A DNA stretch of 64,000 nt from Pusillimonas sp. TS35 (GCF_009857885.1 NZ_WWER01000003.1:186001-250000); one strand, 5' to 3'; shown: positions 49,967 to 60,494, counted from the stretch's first letter. Made by a program: numbers and translations. The notes: generated by a model from the letters alone, not told the origin.

Positions 49967-50720
49967 GCAATCTTCCGACAAACCGCAAGGCAACATGATA
50001 GAACTCAAAAACGTTTCCAAATGGTATGGGAAATTCCAGGCGCTGAGCGACTGCAGCGTCAGCGTCGCGCCCGGTGAGGTCGTGGTGTTCTGTGGCCCGT
50101 CGGGCTCCGGCAAGTCCACCCTCATCAAGCTTATCAACGGCCTGGAAGATTTCCAGCAGGGCGACATCCTGTTCAAGGGCCAGTCCATTCACAGCGGCGG
50201 CATGAAGCTGTCCGACCTGCGCAAGCGCATCGGCATGGTGTTCCAGCACTTCGAGCTTTTCCCCCACCTGACGGTACTGCAAAACCTCACCATCGCTCAG
50301 GAAAAAGTGCTGGGGCGCAAGGCCGACGCAGCAAAGAAGAAGGGCCAGGCCCTGCTCGAACGTGTAGGCCTGGAAGCACACGCCCACAAATACCCCAGCC
50401 AGCTCTCAGGCGGACAGCAGCAGCGCGTGGCCATCGCCCGTTCACTGTGCATGGATCCCGAAGTGATGCTGTTCGACGAACCCACGTCCGCACTCGATCC
50501 GGAGATGATCAACGAAGTACTCGCGGTGATGGTCGAACTGGCCCACGAAGGCATGACGATGCTCTGTGTGACCCATGAAATGGGTTTTGCCAAGAAAGTG
50601 GCCGACAAAATCGTGTTTATGGATGCCGGTGCCATCGTCGAAACCGACACCACCGAGGCCTTCTTCAACAGCCCCCGCTCCGAGCGCGCGCGCGACTTCC
50701 TGGAGAAAGTACTGCACTGA
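49959..50720 (+). CDS. gltL: Amino-acid ABC transporter ATP-binding protein, GltL-like
   Basis: A 253-residue ATPase. Walker A is [10 protein letters not shown] (residues 45-54), the Q-loop [17 protein letters not shown], signature [15 protein letters not shown], Walker [15 protein letters not shown] and H-loop CVTHEMGFA. The first ATG overlaps gltK by 8 bp; the ATG 12 codons later ([12 protein letters not shown]) is the more usual family start and cannot be excluded. Energises the GltJK permease. Confidence 0.92.
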   Translation: MAKQSSDKPQGNMIELKNVSKWYGKFQALSDCSVSVAPGEVVVFCGPSGSGKSTLIKLINGLEDFQQGDILFKGQSIHSGGMKLSDLRKRIGMVFQHFELFPHLTVLQNLTIAQEKVLGRKADAAKKKGQALLERVGLEAHAHKYPSQLSGGQQQRVAIARSLCMDPEVMLFDEPTSALDPEMINEVLAVMVELAHEGMTMLCVTHEMGFAKKVADKIVFMDAGAIVETDTTEAFFNSPRSERARDFLEKVLH

Positions 50721-50840
50721 GGCTGGCCCCACCGCCCCGGCGCAGTGCCGCGTAGTGCGCGAGCACTGCGCGCTTGTGCATATGCTTGGGCGCGGCGCCA
50801 GGCTTCTCCACGTCCGGGCCATTCGATGTGTACAGCGCGC

Positions 50841-50920
50841 CCCGCGTCTGTACGCGATACGACGCTCTACTTGGCGCGTGGGGCCCGGCCGGCGCTCGCC
50901 CCCGCACCTGTACGCGATAC
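50841..50920. repeat. Two near-identical 20-bp direct repeats, 60 bp apart
   Basis: In the 313-bp gap between gltL and the EamA gene, the sequence cccgc-NN-ctgtacgcgatac occurs at 50841-50860 and at 50901-50920. The copies match at 18 of 20 positions and are exactly 60 bp apart. No similarity extends beyond them. The core TGTACGCGATAC is partly palindromic. They could be regulator-binding sites or a remnant of a duplication. The rest of the gap shows no gene. Confidence 0.6.
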
Positions 50921-51033
50921 ACCTTGGCCCATGCCTCATAGTGTGGCGAGGCAGCCGCGTCCCCTCCACGCCGTATCTGGCTTAAGCTCTCCATCGATGC
51001 TTTACTAATACCCCGCCAAGTACGGAGCATTCG

Positions 51034-51849
51034 ATGGATAAAACAAGCAGCGGATGGGTCAACGGATTTATCGGCGTTGCAATCTTCGCGGGCTCGCTGC
51101 CCGCAACGCGCGCGGCCATTGCCGCTCTGCTGGGCCTGGCGCTGCTGCTGGCGCTTCGGCAACCTCGACCCAGCGCGGCCGATGTGCCCGCGCTCGCGGT
51201 GAGCGCACTGGGCGTCGTTGTCGGCTTCCCGCTGCTGACTGCGCTGGCACTCCAGCACATCACCTCCGCGCATTCCATCGTCTTCGTCGGGCTGCTGCCG
51301 CTATGCACGGCAGTTTTTGCGGTCATCCGCGGTGGTGAGCGCCCTCGTCCCGCCTTCTGGCTGTTTTCCATGGCCGGCGCCGCTTTCGTCGCCGGCTTTG
51401 CAGCCACGGCCGATTTTCAGGCCTCGCTTCAGGGAGACTTGCTGATGCTGGGCGCGATCGTCGCCTGCGGCCTGGGCTATGCCGAAGGCGCCCGCCTCTC
51501 CCGAAGGCTGGGCGGCTGGCAGGCCATCAGTTGGGCGCTGGTGCTGTCGCTGCCCATCATGCTGGCGATTGCGCTGCTGACCATGCCTGCATCATTCGAG
51601 CATGTCGGCATGCCGGCATGGCTCGGCCTGGCCTACGTCTCGCTGTTCAGCATGCTGATTGGCTTTGTCTTCTGGTATCGCGGCTTGGCGCAGGGCGGCA
51701 TCGCGGCCGTCGGCCAGCTACAGCTGCTCCAGCCCTTCATGGGGCTTGGCCTGGCAGCCCTGCTGCTGCGTGAACACGTGAGTTGGAGCATGCTGCTGGC
51801 CACGCTGGCCGCCGTGATCTGCGTGGCGGGGGCAAAAAAATACGCCTGA
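51034..51849 (+). CDS. EamA/DMT-family transporter with probable internal deletion
   Basis: A 271-residue membrane protein of the drug/metabolite transporter superfamily. The C-terminal EamA repeat is complete (YVSLFSMLIGFVFWYRGLAQGG and LQLLQPFMGLGLAALLLREH). In the first repeat, FAGSLPATR (ending at residue 26) is joined directly to AAIAALLGLALLL. Relatives have about 16-18 extra residues between these blocks, with a motif like DPxFLTxAR. The frame is intact, so this looks like an in-frame deletion and the protein may be inactive or altered. The start is weakly supported by GGAG 12 bp upstream. Confidence 0.78.
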   Translation: MDKTSSGWVNGFIGVAIFAGSLPATRAAIAALLGLALLLALRQPRPSAADVPALAVSALGVVVGFPLLTALALQHITSAHSIVFVGLLPLCTAVFAVIRGGERPRPAFWLFSMAGAAFVAGFAATADFQASLQGDLLMLGAIVACGLGYAEGARLSRRLGGWQAISWALVLSLPIMLAIALLTMPASFEHVGMPAWLGLAYVSLFSMLIGFVFWYRGLAQGGIAAVGQLQLLQPFMGLGLAALLLREHVSWSMLLATLAAVICVAGAKKYA

Positions 51850-52016
51850 TGCAGCGACAGCTGGGCACGCTGCAACTGGCGTGACCAACGTGATCCATCG
51901 ATGAGCCAGCGGCTGGCCGTGCGGCCGTTGGGGTGACGCCCAAGCCGTGTGTGGATAAACTTTCGCGTTTTCCCTTACACTATCTCTTTAAGGGCCCAAT
52001 CTTTTCACTTTAGGTC

Positions 52017-55000
52017 ATGAACGCCCCCCTCGCCAGCCATCTGCTCGCCACTCAGGCGGCGCACACCGCGCCGCGCCTTCGCGAAATCCCCTATAACTAC
52101 ACCTCCTACTCCGATCGCGAAATCGTCTGTCGGCTGCTCGGCGACGATGCGTGGCAACTGTTGTCCGAACTGCGCAGCGAACGCCGCACCGGCCGCTCCG
52201 CGCGCATGCTGTTCGAGGTGCTGGGCGATATCTGGGTAGTGCGCCGCAACCCTTATTTGTTCGACGACCTGCTCGAAAACCCAAAACGCCGCCACCAGCT
52301 CACCGAAGCACTTGATCACCGCCTGAACGCGATCGACCAGCGACGGGAGCACCACGTGGCGGATCGCGACGCCAAAGTGGCCAGCCTGCTGGCTGCGGCC
52401 CGTGCCGCGGTGGCCGATTTCGAGCGTGATTTCGTCCAGACGGGCGAACTGCGCAAAAAAGTGGTGCGCAAGCTGTCCGCCATCACCCACAAGCAAAATA
52501 TCAAGTTCGACGGCCTGTCACGTGTGTCGCACGTTACTGATGCCACCGATTGGCGCGTGGAATACCCCTTTGTTGTCCTCACGCCCGACCACGAAAACGA
52601 AATGGCCGCGTTGGTGCGCGCCTGTATCGCACTGGGCTTGACCATCATCCCACGCGGCGGCGGCACCGGCTATACCGGCGGTGCCATCCCGCTCACCGCC
52701 CGTTCGGCGGTCATCAACACTGAAAAGCTCGACGCCATCGGCCCGGTCGAAGTTTCCGAGCTCCCCGGCGTCAACGAACCCGTGCGTACCATTCTGACGG
52801 GGGCTGGGGTTGTCACACGGCGCGTGGCCGAAGCCGCGGAAGCCGTCGGCCACGTCTTTGCGGTCGACCCCACCTCGGCCGATGCTTCCTGTGTGGGCGG
52901 CAACGTGGCCATGAACGCGGGGGGCAAAAAAGCCGTGCTCTGGGGCACCGCGCTCGACAACCTGGCCTGGTGGCGCATGGTCGATCCAGACGGCAATTGG
53001 CTCGACGTTACCCGCCTGGACCACAACCTGGGCAAAATCCACGACGCCGCCGAAGCTCGCTTCGAGCTGGCCTGGTCAGACGGCACAGCCGCGCCAGGCG
53101 TCATCCCCCTGCGCAAAGAAACCCTCACCATTCCCGGCTCTACCTTCCGCAAAGTTGGCCTGGGCAAAGACGTCACCGACAAATTCCTGGCTGGCCTGCC
53201 CGGCATCCAGAAAGAAGGCTGCGACGGCCTGATCACAGCCGCACGCTGGGTGCTGCACCGCATGCCCGCGCACACGCGCACTGTCTGTATGGAGTTCTTC
53301 GGCCAGGCGCGGGACGCCGTGCCGTCCATTGTCGAAGTCAAAAATTACCTTGACGGCCCGGGCCGCGAACGCGGCGCCATCCTGGCCGGCCTCGAGCACC
53401 TGGACGAACGCTATCTGCGCGCCGTTGGTTATGCCACCAAAAGCAAGCGCGGCGGCCTGCCCAAAATGGTGTTGATCGGCGACATCGTCGGCGACGACGC
53501 CGATGCGGTAGCGGCTGCCGCCAGTGAGGTGGTGCGCATTGCCAATACCCGCCACGGCGAAGGCTTTGTGGCGGTAAGTGCCGAAGCACGCAAGAAATTC
53601 TGGCTCGACCGCGCCCGAACGGCCGCGATCGCTCGCCACACCAATGCCTTCAAGATCAACGAAGATGTGGTGATACCGCTCAACCGCATGGGCGAATACA
53701 CCGATGCCATCGAACGCATCAACATTGAGCTGTCCACCCGCAACAAGCTGCGCTTTCTGGATGAACTCGACATCTTCCTGAATGGCGAACTGCCCATCGG
53801 CAAGGTCGAAGACCACGAAGACGCGGAACACACCCGCGAGGAAATCCTGGCCGAACGCCGGCAGGACGCGCTGACCCATGTTGGTATCGTACGCCAACGC
53901 TGGCAGTGGCTGCTGGACAACCTGGATCTGCCGCTGGCACAAGCCATGCAAACCCTGGATAAGCTGGGCCTGGAAGAACAACTGCCACACCTGCGGCAGC
54001 GCCTGGGCGTGCAGCCCGACGCTACAGTCTTCAACGTGGTACAGGATCACACCATACGCGTCTCGTGGAAGGCAGAAGTGCGCGCCGCCATGGAGCGCTG
54101 TTTCGCCGGCGCCGACCATGCCGCCGTGCTGGCCGAAATCCAGGCCTTGCATGACCGCATCCTGAAGAGCCGTGTCTTTGTGGCTCTGCATATGCATGCG
54201 GGCGATGGCAACGTGCACACCAACATCCCCGTCAATTCCGACGACTATGGCATGCTGCGCGAGGCCAATGAAGCCGTTGCGCGCATCATGCAGATCGCCC
54301 GCAATCTGGACGGCGTCATCTCGGGCGAGCACGGCATTGGCCTGACAAAGTACGAGTTCCTCACCGATGAAGAGCTCGCCCCCTTCCAGGGCTACAAGCG
54401 CCGCGTCGACCCCAATGGCCACTTCAACGCCGGCAAGCTGCTGCCAGGCGCCGACCTTCGCAATGCCTGGACGCCCAGCTTCAACCTGCTGGGCCATGAA
54501 TCGCTGATCATGCAGCGCAGCGAGATCGGCTCGATTTCCAATGCGATCAAAGACTGTCTGCGCTGCGGCAAGTGCAAGCCGGTGTGCGCCACCCACGTGC
54601 CGCGCGCCAACTTGCTGTATTCGCCACGCAACAAGATTCTGGCCACGTCGTTGCTGATCGAAGCCTTCCTGTACGAAGAGCAGACGCGCCGCGGCGTGAG
54701 TTTGAAGCACTGGGAAGAGTTCGAAGATGTGGGCGACCACTGCACGATTTGCCACAAGTGCTACAACCCCTGCCCGGTGGATATCGATTTTGGCGATGTG
54801 TCCATGGAAATGCGCGCCCTGCTGCGCCGCATGGGCAAGAAATCGTTCAACCCCGGCACCACGGCGGCGATGTTCTTCCTGAACGCCAAAGACCCACGCG
54901 TGATCAAGGCCACCCGCACGGCCATGATAGACCTAGGCTATAAGGCCCAGCGTCTGGCGCACGACGTGATGGCAGCGCCTGCCCGCAAGCAGGCCAACCA

Positions 55001-55955
55001 CCCGCCGGCTACGGTGGGCAAGGCGCCGATCCGCGAACAGGTCATCCACTTCGTCAACCGCAAGATGCCTGGCGGCCTGCCCAAGCAGACCGCCCGCAAG
55101 CTGCTGGATATCGAAGACCCTTCCTATGTGCCGATTATCCGCGACCCGCGAAAGACATCGTCGGACACCGAGGCGGTTTTCTACTTTCCGGGCTGCGGCT
55201 CCGAGCGCCTGTTTTCGCAGGTAGGCCTGGCGACCCAGGCCATGCTGTGGCACGCTGGCGTGCAAACCGTGCTGCCGCCGGGTTACCTCTGCTGCGGCTA
55301 TCCGCAGCGCGGCAATGGCATGAATGACAAGGCCGAGAAGATCATCACCGATAACCGGGTGCTCTTCCACCGCATGGCGACGACGCTCAACTATCTGGAT
55401 ATCAAGACGGTCGTCGTAAGCTGCGGCACGTGTTATGACCAGTTGGCAGGTTATGAATTCGACAAGATTTTCCCGGGCTGCCGGCTGATCGATATCCACG
55501 AGTATCTGCTGGAAAAAGACATCAAGCTGGATGGCGTGCAAGGGGTACGCTATATGTACCACGACCCCTGTCACACGCCGATGAAGCTGCAGGATCCGAT
55601 GAAGACGGTGCGCAGCCTGGTGGGTGAAGAGGCCATCAAGACCGATCGCTGCTGTGGCGAATCGGGCACGCTGGCCGTGTCGCGGCCGGATATTTCCACG
55701 CAGGTACGTTTCCGCAAGGAAGAGGAATTGGGCAAGAACATGGCTACGCTGCGCGCGGATGGCTATGAGGGCGAGATCAAAATGCTGACGTCCTGTCCAT
55801 CGTGCCTGCAGGGCTTGTCGCGCTATACGGGCGACACGGGGATGGACGCGGACTATATTGTGATCGAGATGGCCAAGCACATTCTGGGCGAGAACTGGAT
55901 GCCCAATTATGTGCGCGACGCTAACAATGGGGGCATTGAGCGCGTCTTGGTATAA
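52017..55955 (+). CDS. DUF3683 FAD/Fe-S oxidoreductase (D-lactate dehydrogenase-like)
   Basis: A 1312-residue multidomain flavoprotein. The N-terminus (about 1-150) is the DUF3683 region. The FAD-binding_4 domain has [16 protein letters not shown] (about 211-226) and [18 protein letters not shown]. The FAD-oxidase C domain includes [16 protein letters not shown] and [15 protein letters not shown]. Two 4Fe-4S motifs follow, [11 protein letters not shown] (Cys847 on) and [12 protein letters not shown] (Cys909 on). Two CCG modules end the protein (GCGSE/CCGYPQR and DPCHTP/CCGESGT). The family is typical of Betaproteobacteria and may oxidise D-lactate or another 2-hydroxyacid into the quinone pool. 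It stands alone, with an AT-richer 60-bp leader. Confidence 0.92.
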   Translation: MNAPLASHLLATQAAHTAPRLREIPYNYTSYSDREIVCRLLGDDAWQLLSELRSERRTGRSARMLFEVLGDIWVVRRNPYLFDDLLENPKRRHQLTEALDHRLNAIDQRREHHVADRDAKVASLLAAARAAVADFERDFVQTGELRKKVVRKLSAITHKQNIKFDGLSRVSHVTDATDWRVEYPFVVLTPDHENEMAALVRACIALGLTIIPRGGGTGYTGGAIPLTARSAVINTEKLDAIGPVEVSELPGVNEPVRTILTGAGVVTRRVAEAAEAVGHVFAVDPTSADASCVGGNVAMNAGGKKAVLWGTALDNLAWWRMVDPDGNWLDVTRLDHNLGKIHDAAEARFELAWSDGTAAPGVIPLRKETLTIPGSTFRKVGLGKDVTDKFLAGLPGIQKEGCDGLITAARWVLHRMPAHTRTVCMEFFGQARDAVPSIVEVKNYLDGPGRERGAILAGLEHLDERYLRAVGYATKSKRGGLPKMVLIGDIVGDDADAVAAAASEVVRIANTRHGEGFVAVSAEARKKFWLDRARTAAIARHTNAFKINEDVVIPLNRMGEYTDAIERINIELSTRNKLRFLDELDIFLNGELPIGKVEDHEDAEHTREEILAERRQDALTHVGIVRQRWQWLLDNLDLPLAQAMQTLDKLGLEEQLPHLRQRLGVQPDATVFNVVQDHTIRVSWKAEVRAAMERCFAGADHAAVLAEIQALHDRILKSRVFVALHMHAGDGNVHTNIPVNSDDYGMLREANEAVARIMQIARNLDGVISGEHGIGLTKYEFLTDEELAPFQGYKRRVDPNGHFNAGKLLPGADLRNAWTPSFNLLGHESLIMQRSEIGSISNAIKDCLRCGKCKPVCATHVPRANLLYSPRNKILATSLLIEAFLYEEQTRRGVSLKHWEEFEDVGDHCTICHKCYNPCPVDIDFGDVSMEMRALLRRMGKKSFNPGTTAAMFFLNAKDPRVIKATRTAMIDLGYKAQRLAHDVMAAPARKQANHPPATVGKAPIREQVIHFVNRKMPGGLPKQTARKLLDIEDPSYVPIIRDPRKTSSDTEAVFYFPGCGSERLFSQVGLATQAMLWHAGVQTVLPPGYLCCGYPQRGNGMNDKAEKIITDNRVLFHRMATTLNYLDIKTVVVSCGTCYDQLAGYEFDKIFPGCRLIDIHEYLLEKDIKLDGVQGVRYMYHDPCHTPMKLQDPMKTVRSLVGEEAIKTDRCCGESGTLAVSRPDISTQVRFRKEEELGKNMATLRADGYEGEIKMLTSCPSCLQGLSRYTGDTGMDADYIVIEMAKHILGENWMPNYVRDANNGGIERVLV

Positions 55956-56081
55956 AACGCCCACGGTGCGCATCTGGCCCTTTTTTGGCCGGGGCGCCGT
56001 GGCGGGGCAAGCTGATCGCTTCTATCGCTCGCCCTTTCGGGTTCCCGCCTGCTTGAGCCGGGAAACAGCCGCGACCGAAGC

Positions 56082-56633
56082 CTATGCGTCCTCGCTCTCG
56101 AACTGACAGACCGTATATAGCGGCAAGCCCGTTTCCTGGAGTGCCTTCGAGCCCCCCAGAAACGGCAGATCAATAATCGCCGCCGCCTCGATTACGTTCG
56201 CCCCCAGCCGCTGCAATAATTTCGATGCCGCCAGCATCGTGCCGCCTGTCGCGATCAGATCGTCGATCAGAAGCACCCGCTGCCCCGGCCGCACCGCGTC
56301 GGTATGCATCTCCACCGACGCATTGCCGTATTCAAGCGTGTATTCCTCCGCCACCGTGCGAAACGGCAGCTTACCCCTCTTGCGCACCGGCACAAACCCC
56401 AGATTCAGCTCGTATGCCAGCACCGAACCCAGAATAAAACCCCGCGCATCGATACCCGCCACCAGATCCAGCCGATGCCGCATATAACGGTAAACGAACA
56501 GGTCAACCAGCACCCGGAATGAACGCGGATCCTGGAGCAGTGGCGTGATGTCGCGGAACGTAACCCCCGGTTTGGGCCAATCGGGAACGCTACGTATCGC
56601 ATTGCGGACGTAGACGGCGGGATCAGTATGCAT
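56082..56633 (-). CDS. apt: Adenine phosphoribosyltransferase
   Basis: Salvages adenine to AMP with PRPP. The 183-residue protein has the PRPP motif [13 protein letters not shown] (about 120-132), [28 protein letters not shown] and [10 protein letters not shown], all diagnostic of Apt. The ATG at 56633 ([14 protein letters not shown]) fits; the frame is open further upstream without similarity. Convergent with the DUF3683 gene and divergent from kdsD. Confidence 0.94.
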   Translation of the reverse strand: MHTDPAVYVRNAIRSVPDWPKPGVTFRDITPLLQDPRSFRVLVDLFVYRYMRHRLDLVAGIDARGFILGSVLAYELNLGFVPVRKRGKLPFRTVAEEYTLEYGNASVEMHTDAVRPGQRVLLIDDLIATGGTMLAASKLLQRLGANVIEAAAIIDLPFLGGSKALQETGLPLYTVCQFESEDA

Positions 56634-56779
56634 GGTGGGACCCAGGAGGACGAAAAGAGGAATGCGTAAAACCCGGCAAACAGAGAATTGCGGCCGGTAC
56701 GCAGCCGACACTATAACCCTTTAATGATGAAAAACATGAACGCGGCAACACACATCGGCAGATTGATTAAAATCCACGG

Positions 56780-57769
56780 ATGAAGAATTTACCCGCACCC
56801 GAGACGGGCGGCACACTCGCATCGGCCCACCGCAGTTTCGCCATCGAAATCGCCGCCCTGCAAGCTCTGGACAGCCGGCTCGACAGCAGCTTCGAGCGGG
56901 CCGTCGCCATGCTGCTTTCCTGCCAGGGCCGCGTCGTCGTCACCGGCATCGGAAAGTCCGGCCATATCGCCCGCAAAATCGCCGCAACACTCGCCTCCAC
57001 CGGCACGCCGGCCTTCTTCATGCACGGCGCCGAAGCCATCCACGGCGACTTGGGCATGATCACCAGCCAGGACATCGTGCTGGCCCTGTCTTATTCAGGC
57101 GCGGCACAGGAACTCATTACTGTTCTTTCGGTCGTAAAACGCATGGGCGCCCGTCTCATTGCTATCACCGGCCACCCCGACTCCGACCTGGCCCGCAACG
57201 CCGACCTGCACCTGGACGCGCACGTCGAGCAAGAGGCCTGCCCGCTGAATCTGGCACCCACCGCCAGCACGACAGCCGCACTTGTGCTGGGTGATGCCAT
57301 CGCCGTCGCCTGCCTGGATGCCCGCGGGTTCAGCCGTGAAGACTTCGCGCGTTCGCATCCGGGCGGCGCCTTGGGCCGCCGCCTGCTTACTCTGGTGAGC
57401 GACGTCATGCGCAAGGGCGATGCCCTGCCCATCGTCCGGCCCGGCACCGCAGTCGCCGAGGCGTTGGTCGAAATGTCCGCCAAGGGCATGGGCATGGCCA
57501 TCATCGCCAACGACAACGGCCGCGCTGTTGGCATCTTCACCGACGGCGACCTGCGGCGGCTGATCGCGAGCCACGGCGACATCCGGCCGCTCACCGTCGA
57601 TGCCGGCATGACGCGCGGGCCAAAGTCCATCGGGCCGGGCGCGCTGGCGGTGGAAGCCGCCACCGTCATGGATGCCGGCCGCATCAACCAGATGCTGGTC
57701 GTGGATGAGTCCGGGCTATTATTAGGCGCTTTACATATGCACGACCTGCTCGCCGCCAAGGTCATCTAA
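56780..57769 (+). CDS. kdsD: Arabinose-5-phosphate isomerase
   Basis: Converts ribulose-5-phosphate to arabinose-5-phosphate, the precursor of KDO. The 329-residue protein has an N-terminal SIS domain (VVVTGIGKSGHIARKIAATLASTGTPAFF, LALSYSGAAQEL) and two C-terminal CBS domains (from VSDVMRKGDALPIV and VDAGMTRGPKSIG). The ASTTAALVLGDAIAVACL segment is typical of the KpsF/GutQ family. It starts the plus-strand LPS cluster; kdsC follows after 11 bp. Confidence 0.95.
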   Translation: MKNLPAPETGGTLASAHRSFAIEIAALQALDSRLDSSFERAVAMLLSCQGRVVVTGIGKSGHIARKIAATLASTGTPAFFMHGAEAIHGDLGMITSQDIVLALSYSGAAQELITVLSVVKRMGARLIAITGHPDSDLARNADLHLDAHVEQEACPLNLAPTASTTAALVLGDAIAVACLDARGFSREDFARSHPGGALGRRLLTLVSDVMRKGDALPIVRPGTAVAEALVEMSAKGMGMAIIANDNGRAVGIFTDGDLRRLIASHGDIRPLTVDAGMTRGPKSIGPGALAVEAATVMDAGRINQMLVVDESGLLLGALHMHDLLAAKVI

Positions 57770-57780
57770 GGATTACGAAC

Positions 57781-58383
57781 ATGACGTTGCCAGACATCGC
57801 TCACCCCGCCGAAGCTCTGATTCTGGCCCGCGTGGCGCCAGCCGTGGTCGAGCGCGCGCGCCAGGTTCGCCTCATGGCCTTCGACGTCGACGGCGTGCTG
57901 ACCGACGGCAGCCTCTGGTACGGCGAGCACGGCGAGCAGCTCAAGCGCTTCAATGCGCTCGATGGGCACGGCCTCAAGCTGCTTGCCGAAAGCGGCATTG
58001 GCGTGGCCCTGATCACAGGCCGCGAGGGCCCCATTGTGGCGCGCCGCGCCGCCGAACTGGGCGTCGCCATCGTACGCCAGGGTGTGCGCGACAAGATCCA
58101 GGCCATCACAGAAGCGGCACGCAGCCACGGCTGCAGCCTGTCCGAAGTCGGCTACATGGGTGATGACATCATCGATTTGGCCGCCCTGCAACGCGTCGGC
58201 TTCGCGGCCAGTGTACCCAACGCGCCCACATACGTCTCGCAGGCCGCCCACTGGGTCGCCGAACGCGCCGGAGGCTCGGGCGCGGTGCGCGAATGCTGCG
58301 ACCTCATACTCGCCTCACAGCGGCGCTTGGGCGCCTTCTTCGTGCCCAATGCCATGCTCACGATACACGGCGCCATCCAGTAA
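57781..58383 (+). CDS. kdsC: 3-deoxy-D-manno-octulosonate-8-phosphate phosphatase
   Basis: A 200-residue HAD-family phosphatase that releases KDO. Motif I is FDVDGVLTDG (Asp35, Asp37), motif II LITGRE, and motif IV YMGDDIIDL. The family ends near the region AVRECCDLIL. It lies between kdsD and lptC (12-bp gap) in the LPS operon. Confidence 0.95.
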   Translation: MTLPDIAHPAEALILARVAPAVVERARQVRLMAFDVDGVLTDGSLWYGEHGEQLKRFNALDGHGLKLLAESGIGVALITGREGPIVARRAAELGVAIVRQGVRDKIQAITEAARSHGCSLSEVGYMGDDIIDLAALQRVGFAASVPNAPTYVSQAAHWVAERAGGSGAVRECCDLILASQRRLGAFFVPNAMLTIHGAIQ

Positions 58384-58395
58384 CTTGCACTATCC

Positions 58396-59046
58396 ATGAA
58401 AGAACGCGCACCCGCTCTTGTCGCCATTGCCCTGCTGCTCGGCCTCGTGCTTGGCACATGGTGGGCGGCCGATTACGCGCAGCGTGCCGTGCCCATGGAC
58501 CCACCGCGCCGCATCACCCACGAGCCCGATTCCTGGGCCAGCAATTTCGTCATGGTGCGCACCGACCCAGCCGGCATCGCCAACAACCGCCTCGAAGGCG
58601 AGCGCATGCTGCATTTTCCGGACGACGGCTCGTACCAGGTAACCGCCGCACGCGCTGTCGGCCAAAAACCGGGGTCACCCGTCACCATCGGCACATCCGA
58701 TACCGCCACAATGGACCAGGACGGCGCGCGCATCATCATGAAGGGCAACGCCCGGCTACACCGCGTACCCGACGCCGACAACCCGCCGCTGGACGTTACC
58801 AGCGAGCAACTGACCCTGCTGCCCGACGAAAACATCATTGAAACCTCCTTACCCGCACTCGTCGTCCACGGTAAATCCACGATGCACGGCAAAGGCATGC
58901 GGTACGATAACAACACCCGTCAGCTCAGGGTGTTTTCGGCGACAGACGTAAAAATCTCCGGCACGGAATCGCGCCCCCGGCAGCCCCAGAACGCGCCGGC
59001 TGCAAGCACATCTTCCGGTCAACAGGGAACCACACAAAAACCATGA
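58396..59046 (+). CDS. lptC: LPS export system protein LptC
   Basis: A 216-residue single-pass inner-membrane protein of the Lpt bridge. One N-terminal helix (about 5-26) is followed by a beta-jellyroll periplasmic domain with NFVMVRTDPAGIANNRLEGERMLHF-type repeats and MKGNARLHRVPDADNPPLDVTSEQL. The C-terminus is Gln/Ser-rich. Its stop overlaps the lptA start (ATGA). Confidence 0.9.
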   Translation: MKERAPALVAIALLLGLVLGTWWAADYAQRAVPMDPPRRITHEPDSWASNFVMVRTDPAGIANNRLEGERMLHFPDDGSYQVTAARAVGQKPGSPVTIGTSDTATMDQDGARIIMKGNARLHRVPDADNPPLDVTSEQLTLLPDENIIETSLPALVVHGKSTMHGKGMRYDNNTRQLRVFSATDVKISGTESRPRQPQNAPAASTSSGQQGTTQKP

Positions 59047-59666
59047 CACTACAACGCGCCTTCCCCTTTCATGCCTGGCTGCTCGCCGCGATGCTGTGCT
59101 GTCCCGCCGGTATCGCGCTGGCGCAGGGCTCAGGCTCCTCCAAGCCAGCCGAAGAGCCCGACACTCTCATCCTGTCAGACACCCTGCATTACGACGACGT
59201 CAAGCGCGAAAGTGTATTCACCGGCAATGTCATCATGACGCGCGGCCTGATGAAGCTCACCAGCGACAAACTCGTCATGCGCGAAGACGCCCAGGGGTTC
59301 CAGTACGGCACCGCCACTGCCAATGCGAACAAACTGGTGCATATCCGCCAGGAAAACCCTGAAAAGTTCGAAGTCATCCAGGCCGAGGGCCTGCGAGGCG
59401 AATACGACAGCAAGAAAGAAGAGCTGGAAATGATCGGCGAAGCCGTCATCACCCGCTATGTCTGCGGCAAACCGTTTGACACCATCAAAGGCGAGCGCGT
59501 CATCTACCACCAGAAAACCGATACCTACGAAGCCTTCAGCGGGCCGCGTTCGGCTGCGGCCGGCGGGCGTGTTCGCTCATTGGCCAAGCCGCGCGCAAGC
59601 ATCGACGCCGCGCGCGCCGAATGCCAACGCAAATCCGCGCCCGCACAAAAACCCGCCGCGCGCTGA
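59043..59666 (+). CDS. lptA: LPS transport periplasmic protein LptA
   Basis: A 207-residue periplasmic protein that bridges LptC and LptDE. A signal peptide ends in GIALAQG. The OstA-like jellyroll contains LILSDTLHYDDVKRESVFTGNVIMTRGLMKLTSDKLVMRED (read in pieces) and ends with DTYEAFSGPR. The C-terminal tail is rich in Lys, Arg and Ala. It overlaps lptC by 4 bp and is followed by lptB after 33 bp. Confidence 0.92.
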   Translation: MTLQRAFPFHAWLLAAMLCCPAGIALAQGSGSSKPAEEPDTLILSDTLHYDDVKRESVFTGNVIMTRGLMKLTSDKLVMREDAQGFQYGTATANANKLVHIRQENPEKFEVIQAEGLRGEYDSKKEELEMIGEAVITRYVCGKPFDTIKGERVIYHQKTDTYEAFSGPRSAAAGGRVRSLAKPRASIDAARAECQRKSAPAQKPAAR

Positions 59667-59699
59667 CTCCCGCCAGACGGCCACTCCCCACCGCTACAC

Positions 59700-60494
59700 A
59701 TGCTCCAACCTTCCTCGAAAAAACCGGATGCCGCCCGGACTCCGGTCATCAAACCCGGCAGCCTGCGCGCCACCGGCCTGCGTAAAACCTACGGCAAGCG
59801 CACCGTTGTCCAAGACGTCTCCCTGTCGGTCGACAGCGGCGAAGTCGTTGGCCTGCTGGGCCCCAACGGGGCCGGTAAAACCACCAGTTTCTACATGATC
59901 GTGGGCATCGTTCCCACCGATGCCGGCCGCATCGAGATCGATGACATCCCGATCACCAGCATGCCCATGCACAAGCGAGCCCGTCTGGGGCTATCGTACC
60001 TGCCCCAGGACGCCTCCGTATTCCGGCGCCTGACGGTCGAAGAGAACATCCGCGCCGTGCTCGAGCTGCAGCAGAACGAAAACGGCCGCCCCTTGTCGTC
60101 TGCCCAGATCGGCGAACACCTCGAACTGCTGATCGACGAACTGCAAATCGGGCATATTCGCCGTAACACCGCGATCTCGCTGTCGGGGGGGGAGCGCCGC
60201 CGGGTAGAGATCGCCCGCGCGCTGGCCACCCAGCCGCGCTTCATCCTGCTCGACGAGCCCTTCGCCGGCGTGGACCCGATCGCCGTGATCGAAATTCAGC
60301 GCATCGTCCATTTCCTGAAAAACCGCAATATCGGCGTGCTGATCACCGACCACAACGTGCGCGAAACCCTGGGCATTTGCGACCGCGCCTACATCATCAG
60401 CGAAGGCAAAGTGCTCACCAATGGCCACCCCAGCGAGATCATCGCCAACGAGGCGGTGCGCAAGGTCTACCTGGGCAAAAACTTCAAGATGTAA
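59700..60494 (+). CDS. lptB: LPS export ABC transporter ATP-binding protein LptB
   Basis: A 264-residue ATPase that powers LPS extraction. The Walker A is GPNGAGKTT (residues 54-62), the Q-loop [20 protein letters not shown] (LptB-type), signature [15 protein letters not shown], Walker [17 protein letters not shown] and H-loop [12 protein letters not shown]. An N-terminal extension of about 20 residues precedes the usual family start. The permeases LptF and LptG are encoded elsewhere. Confidence 0.95.
   Translation: MLQPSSKKPDAARTPVIKPGSLRATGLRKTYGKRTVVQDVSLSVDSGEVVGLLGPNGAGKTTSFYMIVGIVPTDAGRIEIDDIPITSMPMHKRARLGLSYLPQDASVFRRLTVEENIRAVLELQQNENGRPLSSAQIGEHLELLIDELQIGHIRRNTAISLSGGERRRVEIARALATQPRFILLDEPFAGVDPIAVIEIQRIVHFLKNRNIGVLITDHNVRETLGICDRAYIISEGKVLTNGHPSEIIANEAVRKVYLGKNFKM

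Noticed and set aside
51950..51958. A perfect DnaA box (TGTGGATAA) upstream of the DUF3683 gene
   Set aside because: A single 9-mer is expected about once per two windows this size by chance. There is no cluster of boxes, no AT-rich unwinding region and no dnaA or dnaN gene.
53076..54755. A 559-codon open frame antisense to the DUF3683 gene
   Set aside because: It is covered by the plus-strand gene with complete FAD and Fe-S motifs. The antisense product shows no family features.
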